DNA from: Longimicrobiaceae bacterium
GTDB taxonomy: Bacteria > Gemmatimonadota > Gemmatimonadetes > Longimicrobiales > Longimicrobiaceae
Assembly (NCBI GenBank): GCA_036375715.1
Contig: DASVBS010000034.1
Coordinates: 1 to 64,000, forward strand
DNA length: 64,000 bases
Direction of reading: 5' to 3'
In this document: positions 59,485 through 64,000 of the stretch, piece after piece
Position numbering within the stretch: the stretch's first letter is position 1
Layout: the number at the start of each line of letters is the position of its first letter
Program-made: the position numbers and the translations under genes
Notes under the pieces: generated by a model
What the model was told of the DNA's origin: nothing
Seen by the model: only the letters and a program-made list of their open reading frames with translations
The model's database searches: none

Positions 59485-60888
59485 TCAGGCGTAACAGAAC
59501 GAATCCGAAGAGGCGTCGCCGCCCTGCAGCCGCACCTGGTGGGGCCGGATCCCATCCTCGAACTCCACCAGGAAGCGCTCGTCCAGCTTCATCCCTCCCT
59601 GCGGCGAGACGTCCGCCTTCGCCATCCACCCACGGATGCCCTCCGGATAGAACTGTGCATCCCACGGTGAGTACAGCGAGTTGGTGATATACACGCGCGA
59701 ACCGTCCCGGCTGATCTCGACCATCTGCGGGGCACCATTCAATGGCCGCTGCGGATTCGAGGGGTGCGGCGTCCGCCTCACGATGCCGCCGATGCGCACG
59801 CTGCCGGTGAGCTTCGGCTCGAACGGATCGGTCACGTCGTACTGCCTCAGCTCGCCGGTCCCCCAGCATGAGACGTAGAGCTGGCGATCGTCCAACGAGA
59901 GGTTGATGTCGCTGACCAGAGGCGGCACCGCGCCGAAGGGCGCCAGAATCGGGGGCAGGAGGGCGGGATCGGCCGGCTCCGCGGGGATCTCGATCACCTT
60001 GCGGACCTTCCACTGCCCGGAATCGGCATCCAGATACCAGGTCCAGATCGAGCTGGAGAGGTCGGCGAGGCTGATCACCACCCCGACGAAGCCGTACGCC
60101 CGGCGCGGATTGTGGGCGGGACGCAGCTCCAGCACCATCTGCTGCTCGGCACCCAGCTCCAGCTTACTCAGATGCCGACGGGTCTTCAGATCCCAGACGT
60201 GGATGGAATTGCCGTACTTCCCACCCATCAACAGTTCCGGATTGAGCCCGTCCTGCACCATGTTCGGCGTCCCCCACTCGCTGGTGATCATGGTGTCGTG
60301 TCCCAGGTGCCACCAGAAATCGTAGGCCAGGTTCTGGGGCCCACGCTCCCTTTCCCATCGACCCTTCACCTCGAAGGTCTCGTGGTCGATCACGAAGATC
60401 CCGCCGGGGCCGTCGCCGTCGATGCTACCCAGGGCGTTCATGTAGATGCCGTCCGGCCCGCAGTGCACCGTGTGCGGTGCGGCATAACCCGTCTTCCGAA
60501 ATACCTCCTCGGGTTCGAGGACCTTTACCAGTCGGGGATTGCGAGGATCTTGCTTCGTATCCACCACGTGGATGCGTGAGCTGTGGATTCCCGGGACTAC
60601 CAGGAAGCGCCGCTCCATGTGCGGGTTGGGAGCGTAGCCGCACAGATGGGAGCTGCAGGCGTTCCAACCGAAATGGTGAAGCTCGTTGCCGCCGTGGGGT
60701 AACTCGACCCGACCGACCAGTCGCCCGAAATCGGTGGAGCGCGGGTCGGTGTCGACGACGCCGAGTGCGTCCTTCTGTCCATTGTCCCCGGTCGCGAGAA
60801 GGGCGACGTAGGCGAGTGACTCGGGAGCGGCCTCGGCCGCCATGGTCGGTGACGGATAGAAGGTCGGATCGGGAAGTAGACGGGCCAT
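59485..60888 (-). CDS. Selenium-binding protein 56 family (methanethiol oxidase)
   Basis: 467 residues on the minus strand with GGAGGA before ATG. The SBP56 blocks are HHFGWNACSSHLCGYAPNPH, YAAPHTVHCGPDGIYMNALG, YDFWWHLGHDTMITSEWG, DRQLYVSCWGTGELRQYDVT and the end PHQVRLQGGDASSDSFCYA. His residues in these blocks would bind copper as in bacterial MtoX. It oxidises methanethiol in bacteria and is called SELENBP1 in animals. It has no signal peptide. The downstream membrane protein and the divergent wHTH-hydrolase gene may belong to its system. Confidence 0.92.
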   Translation of the reverse strand: MARLLPDPTFYPSPTMAAEAAPESLAYVALLATGDNGQKDALGVVDTDPRSTDFGRLVGRVELPHGGNELHHFGWNACSSHLCGYAPNPHMERRFLVVPGIHSSRIHVVDTKQDPRNPRLVKVLEPEEVFRKTGYAAPHTVHCGPDGIYMNALGSIDGDGPGGIFVIDHETFEVKGRWERERGPQNLAYDFWWHLGHDTMITSEWGTPNMVQDGLNPELLMGGKYGNSIHVWDLKTRRHLSKLELGAEQQMVLELRPAHNPRRAYGFVGVVISLADLSSSIWTWYLDADSGQWKVRKVIEIPAEPADPALLPPILAPFGAVPPLVSDINLSLDDRQLYVSCWGTGELRQYDVTDPFEPKLTGSVRIGGIVRRTPHPSNPQRPLNGAPQMVEISRDGSRVYITNSLYSPWDAQFYPEGIRGWMAKADVSPQGGMKLDERFLVEFEDGIRPHQVRLQGGDASSDSFCYA

Positions 60889-61053
60889 GAAGTCCTCCGT
60901 CAGACAGGGGGCATGGGGTGGGCGAGAGGATGGTCGTGATCGCCCAGCCCCCGACGCCGAGATGATCGTTGTCGCGCGTCGGGTGCGCGCCTATCATGCG
61001 AACGGAGGGACTGCGGTGCTTGAAGGGGTCGTGCAGGTTGGTGGGAGATTTCG

Positions 61054-61072
61054 TGTAGACGGCGCCGCTACA
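61054..61072. promoter_or_regulatory. Near-palindrome in the divergent intergenic region
   Basis: TGTAGACGGCGCCGCTACA is a palindrome except for one extra base. It lies 57 bases before the wHTH-hydrolase start and 166 bases before the SBP56 start, a plausible operator for one or both. Confidence 0.4.
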
Positions 61073-61128
61073 TAATGCCACACCCCGGGCGACGCCGACT
61101 TCGCCAGAGTAGCCACGAGGTCGGTCCG

Positions 61129-62412
61129 ATGATTTACCTCTTCGACGAATTCGTGCTCGACACGCGTCGGTGCGAGCTTCGGCGGGGTGACGACCCGCTT
61201 CACCTGGAGCCGCAGGTGTACGCCGTGCTCTGCTACCTGGTCGAGCACCGCGATCGGCTCGTGCGTAAGGAGGAGCTGCTCGACGAGGTGTGGGGACACC
61301 GCTTCGTGAGCCCCTCCACGTTGAACAGCCGCATCAAGAGCCTGCGCCAGGCGCTGCAGGACGACGGTAGTGCGCAGCGCATCGTGCGGACGATACGCGG
61401 CGCGGGCTTTCGCTTCTGTGCCCCGGTGACATGGGCGGAAGAGCGCAGCCGGCCCCAGCCTACGCCACCGGCGGCGCAGCCAATCGCCCTGCGGCGGGAA
61501 CAGCAGATCCGCTTTTGCCGGGGGTACGACGGCAACCGCATCGCCTACGCGACCAGCGGATGCGGCCCGCCCCTCCTCAAGCCTGCCAACTGGCTGACCC
61601 ATCTGGAGTACGACTGGGACAGCCCGGTCTGGCGTCACTGGCTCAACGAGCTGTCCCGCGACCACACGCTGATTCGCTACGACCAGCGGGGCTCAGGCCT
61701 CTCTGATCGGGACACGGAAGACGTCTCCTTCGAAAGCTGGTTGGGTGATCTCGAGACGATCTTTGACGAGCTGGAGCTCGAGCGCGTCCCCATCGTCGCT
61801 CTTTCGCAGGGATGTGCGCTCGCGATCGCATTCGCGGCTCGGCACCCGGAGAGAGTTAGCCATCTCGTCCTCTACGGCGGGTATGCGCAGGGACGCTTCC
61901 GGCGGGCGTGTACCCCCGCCGAGCGGGCGCAGAGCGAGGCGATGCTCCAGGTGCTGCCCCACGGCTGGGGGCAGGACAATCCTGCGTTCCGGCAGTTCTT
62001 CGCCAACATGTTCCTGCCCGAGGGCACGCCGGAGCAGATGGCCTGGTTCAGCGACCTGCAGAGGATCAGCGCGTCCCCCGAACAGGGGGTGAAGCTCTGG
62101 CTCGCGTCGGCGAGCATCGACGTGACGGAGGTCGCTCCGCTGGTGCATACGCCCACTCTGGTCCTCCACGTGAAGCAGGACGCCGTCGTCCCGTTCGAGC
62201 AGGGGCGCTTCCTGGCCCGTCTCATCCCCGGCGCGCGCTTCGTCCCGCTGGAAGGGCGCAACCACGTGTTGCTGGAGACGGAGCCTGCCTGGCCCAGGTT
62301 CCTGGCCGAGGTGCGCGCCTTTCTGGCGGAGGACCCCATGGAGGAGACGCGCTCCAACGATGCCGAAAGACCGGTTCTTCAAGCGGTGGCAGGGGGACGA
62401 GTGATCGCGTAG
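61129..62412 (+). CDS. CadC-like winged-helix domain fused to an alpha/beta hydrolase
   Basis: 427 residues from ATG 61129. Residues about 1-100 form an OmpR/CadC-type winged helix: FDEFVLDTRRCELRRGDDPL, LEPQVYAVLCYLVEHRDRLV, RKEELLDEVWGHRFVSPSTL and IRTIRGAGFRF-type wing. After a Pro-rich linker comes a hydrolase domain with LIRYDQRGSGLSDRD, the nucleophile region VALSQGCALAIAF (usual G-x-S-x-G, here A-L-S-Q-G), VKQDAVVPFEQG and GRNHVLLETEP (catalytic His). There is no TM, so it is cytosolic. It probably senses a ligand through the hydrolase domain. It is divergent from SBP56. Confidence 0.88.
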   Translation: MIYLFDEFVLDTRRCELRRGDDPLHLEPQVYAVLCYLVEHRDRLVRKEELLDEVWGHRFVSPSTLNSRIKSLRQALQDDGSAQRIVRTIRGAGFRFCAPVTWAEERSRPQPTPPAAQPIALRREQQIRFCRGYDGNRIAYATSGCGPPLLKPANWLTHLEYDWDSPVWRHWLNELSRDHTLIRYDQRGSGLSDRDTEDVSFESWLGDLETIFDELELERVPIVALSQGCALAIAFAARHPERVSHLVLYGGYAQGRFRRACTPAERAQSEAMLQVLPHGWGQDNPAFRQFFANMFLPEGTPEQMAWFSDLQRISASPEQGVKLWLASASIDVTEVAPLVHTPTLVLHVKQDAVVPFEQGRFLARLIPGARFVPLEGRNHVLLETEPAWPRFLAEVRAFLAEDPMEETRSNDAERPVLQAVAGGRVIA

Positions 62413-62450
62413 ACTGTAGGCCATTCGCAATCCCGACCCTGGAGGCTCGG

Positions 62451-64000
62451 ATGCCGTCCTCGAAACGCCTCGCATTCACCGCGGTCCTGTTGATGTCGAG
62501 CTCGTCCTGTACTCCCTCCGGCGTAGACCCTGCGCCCGCACCGGCGTCCACCGCCGCTTCCACCATGGAAGCAGGCGGTGCGTCGGCGCCTGTAGGCCCC
62601 TCGGCACGGATCCCCGACGCCCGGACTGATGACGATCCCTTCCTCTGGCTGGAGGAGGTCGAGGGGGAGCAGGCGCTCGCCTGGGTCGAGGAGCACAACG
62701 CGAGCACGGTCGCCGAGCTCTCCGCGACCCCTGTCTATCAGCCGATCTTCCAGCGCACCCTCGAGATCCTGGACTCGGAAGACCGCATCCCCTATCCCAG
62801 CATCCTCGGAGACCGCCTCTACAACTTCTGGCAGGATGCCGAGAATCCGCGGGGCGTCTGGCGGCGGATCACCTGGGAGGCATACCTCGCCGGAGATCCG
62901 GCGTGGGAGGTGGTGCTGGACGTGGACAGGCTCGCCGCAGAGGAAGACGTACCCTGGAGCTTCGGCGGAGCGAGCTGCCTGGCACCCGAGTATCGCCGCT
63001 GCCTGGTGCAGCTCTCGCGCGGCGGCTCGGACGCGGTGGAGGTGCGGGAGTTCGACCTGGAGACTCTCGAATTTATTCCGGACGGGTTCAACCTTCCCGA
63101 GGCGAAGCTGAGTATCGCCTGGGTGAACCAGGATGCGATCCTGGTGAGCACCGACTTCGGTGAGGGAAGCCTGACCACCTCGGGATATCCTCGCGTCGGC
63201 AAGCTTTGGCGGCGCGGGACCCCGTTGGCCGAAGCCCGGACGCTCTTCACCGGTGAGGAAAGCGACGTCGGGGTCTATGTGGGGACATGGATGGTGGGCG
63301 ACGAGCGCATCAACGTCGTCTATCACAGTCCGCGATTCTTCGAGGCCGCCATCCACGTCCTGCGCGACGGCGAGCTGGTGAAGCTGGACATCCCGCTGGA
63401 CGCCGACGCCGAGCTCGTGGGCGACCGGCTGGTCGTCTACCTCCGCTCCGCCTGGGAGGTCGGCGGCAAGAGCTTCCCCGCGGGCTCGCTCGTCCACACC
63501 TCCTACGCGAGTTTCCTCGCCGGAGAGCGGGAGTTCGAGTTGCTGTTGGAGCCGGGCGAGCGCCAGACCATCAGCGGCACCTCGACGACCCGCGACTTCC
63601 TGCTCGTGCAGCTGCTCGACAACGTGAGCGGGGAACTGCGCCGCTACACCTATGCGGACGGACAGTGGAGCTACGAGCCGGTTCCCGTGCCTCCCATGGG
63701 CAATGTGGGTGTCGCCGCCACCTCCCCCTTCGAGAACCGCTTCTTCTTCAGCTACAGCGGCTTCACGCAGCCTTCCACCCTGTACCTGGTCCGGGAAGAT
63801 GGAGAGGTGCAGGAAGTCCGACGTCTGCCGGCGATGTTCACGGCGGACGACCTGGTGGTGGAGCAGCACGAGGCCACCTCGAAGGACGGCACCCGCATAC
63901 CGTACTTCGTGGTTCGTCACCAGGACACGCGGATGGACGGTTCCAACCCGACGCTCCTCTACGCCTACGGCGGCTTCGAGGTGGCGATGACCCCGTCGTA
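62451..64000 (+). CDS. Prolyl oligopeptidase-family (S9A) lipoprotein, 5' part
   Basis: The gene starts at ATG 62451 (GGAGG at 62440-62444) and runs off the window, giving 516 residues. A signal peptide ends near SSSSC, a possible lipobox. Then PDARTDDDPFLWLEEVEGEQ and ALAWVEEHNA are the S9A opening, followed by a beta-propeller (LYNFWQDAENPRGVWRRITW, with LLVQLLDNVSGELRRYTYAD later), and the catalytic domain starts with ATSKDGTRIPYFVVRHQDTR and LLYAYGGFEVAMTPS. The active Ser lies beyond the window. It degrades short peptides outside the cytoplasm. Confidence 0.9.
   Translation, partial: MPSSKRLAFTAVLLMSSSSCTPSGVDPAPAPASTAASTMEAGGASAPVGPSARIPDARTDDDPFLWLEEVEGEQALAWVEEHNASTVAELSATPVYQPIFQRTLEILDSEDRIPYPSILGDRLYNFWQDAENPRGVWRRITWEAYLAGDPAWEVVLDVDRLAAEEDVPWSFGGASCLAPEYRRCLVQLSRGGSDAVEVREFDLETLEFIPDGFNLPEAKLSIAWVNQDAILVSTDFGEGSLTTSGYPRVGKLWRRGTPLAEARTLFTGEESDVGVYVGTWMVGDERINVVYHSPRFFEAAIHVLRDGELVKLDIPLDADAELVGDRLVVYLRSAWEVGGKSFPAGSLVHTSYASFLAGEREFELLLEPGERQTISGTSTTRDFLLVQLLDNVSGELRRYTYADGQWSYEPVPVPPMGNVGVAATSPFENRFFFSYSGFTQPSTLYLVREDGEVQEVRRLPAMFTADDLVVEQHEATSKDGTRIPYFVVRHQDTRMDGSNPTLLYAYGGFEVAMTPS

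Noticed and set aside
62379-63920. 513-residue minus-strand frame over the prolyl oligopeptidase gene
   Set aside because: The plus strand has a complete S9A start and propeller; the antisense frame has no conserved sequence.

Overview
The window is a high-GC bacterial chromosome segment. No rRNA, tRNA, integrase, transposase, plasmid gene or CRISPR array was recognised. The gene families suggest Gemmatimonadota or a close relative: a DUF5916 outer-membrane protein, a PadR/ADOP-permease pair, a GldA-F-G/DUF4340 operon next to a bactofilin, a CadC-like wHTH-hydrolase fusion, and many VOC, DinB and RibD-C-like paralogues with AATTACG intergenic repeats. This placement is inference; no marker gene is present.

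Layout. Bases 1-7,450 hold an ICMT-type methyltransferase tail, a DUF6090-like protein, an alkaline phosphatase lipoprotein and then small single-domain genes (three VOC proteins, a SAM methyltransferase, an NTF2-like protein). Bases 7,680-11,110 carry a two-gene sugar-oxidation unit: an FAD-dependent oxidoreductase lipoprotein and a Tat-exported Gfo/Idh/MocA oxidoreductase. Bases 11,350-23,850 are a dense same-strand series of small enzymes and small membrane proteins, interrupted by repeats and decayed gene remnants. Bases 24,180-27,100 encode a secreted pectin-lyase-like beta-helix protein and a CE1-type esterase, probably a polysaccharide-degrading pair. Bases 27,150-31,540 hold two GNATs, two VOC proteins, a PadR regulator with a broken ADOP permease, a DinB protein and an alpha/beta hydrolase. 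Bases 31,730-34,490 contain a D,D-carboxypeptidase, a TerB-like protein and a membrane protein. Bases 34,580-46,990 are again small accessory enzymes, including an unusual VOC-CYTH fusion and a Fer4/CDGSH iron-sulfur protein. Bases 47,250-51,870 are a translationally coupled GldA-F-G/DUF4340 ABC-type operon, followed by a bactofilin and a methyltransferase-like protein (envelope or cytoskeletal theme). Bases 53,610-57,480 encode a PLC-like phosphodiesterase and a DUF5916 outer-membrane barrel. Bases 58,710-62,410 hold a minus-strand pair (SBP56/methanethiol oxidase plus a polytopic membrane protein) divergent from a wHTH-hydrolase fusion. The window ends inside a prolyl-oligopeptidase-family lipoprotein.

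Two themes stand out. First, a paralogue-rich accessory array: eight VOC domains, six GNATs, three RibD-C-like reductases, three intact NTF2-like proteins, two DinB-type proteins and several methyltransferases, nearly all on the plus strand and mostly with their own spacers. Second, gene decay and repeats: at least six recognisable broken genes (polysaccharide deacetylase, NTF2-like, two methyltransferases, alpha/beta hydrolase, ADOP permease) plus one frameshifted secreted protein lie in the gaps. Two repeat families, AATTACG tandem units in inverted pairs and CACAGAGG-type inverted repeats, also fill these gaps; one AATTACG pair adjoins the ADOP truncation and one CACAGAGG copy lies at the 5' end of a gene.
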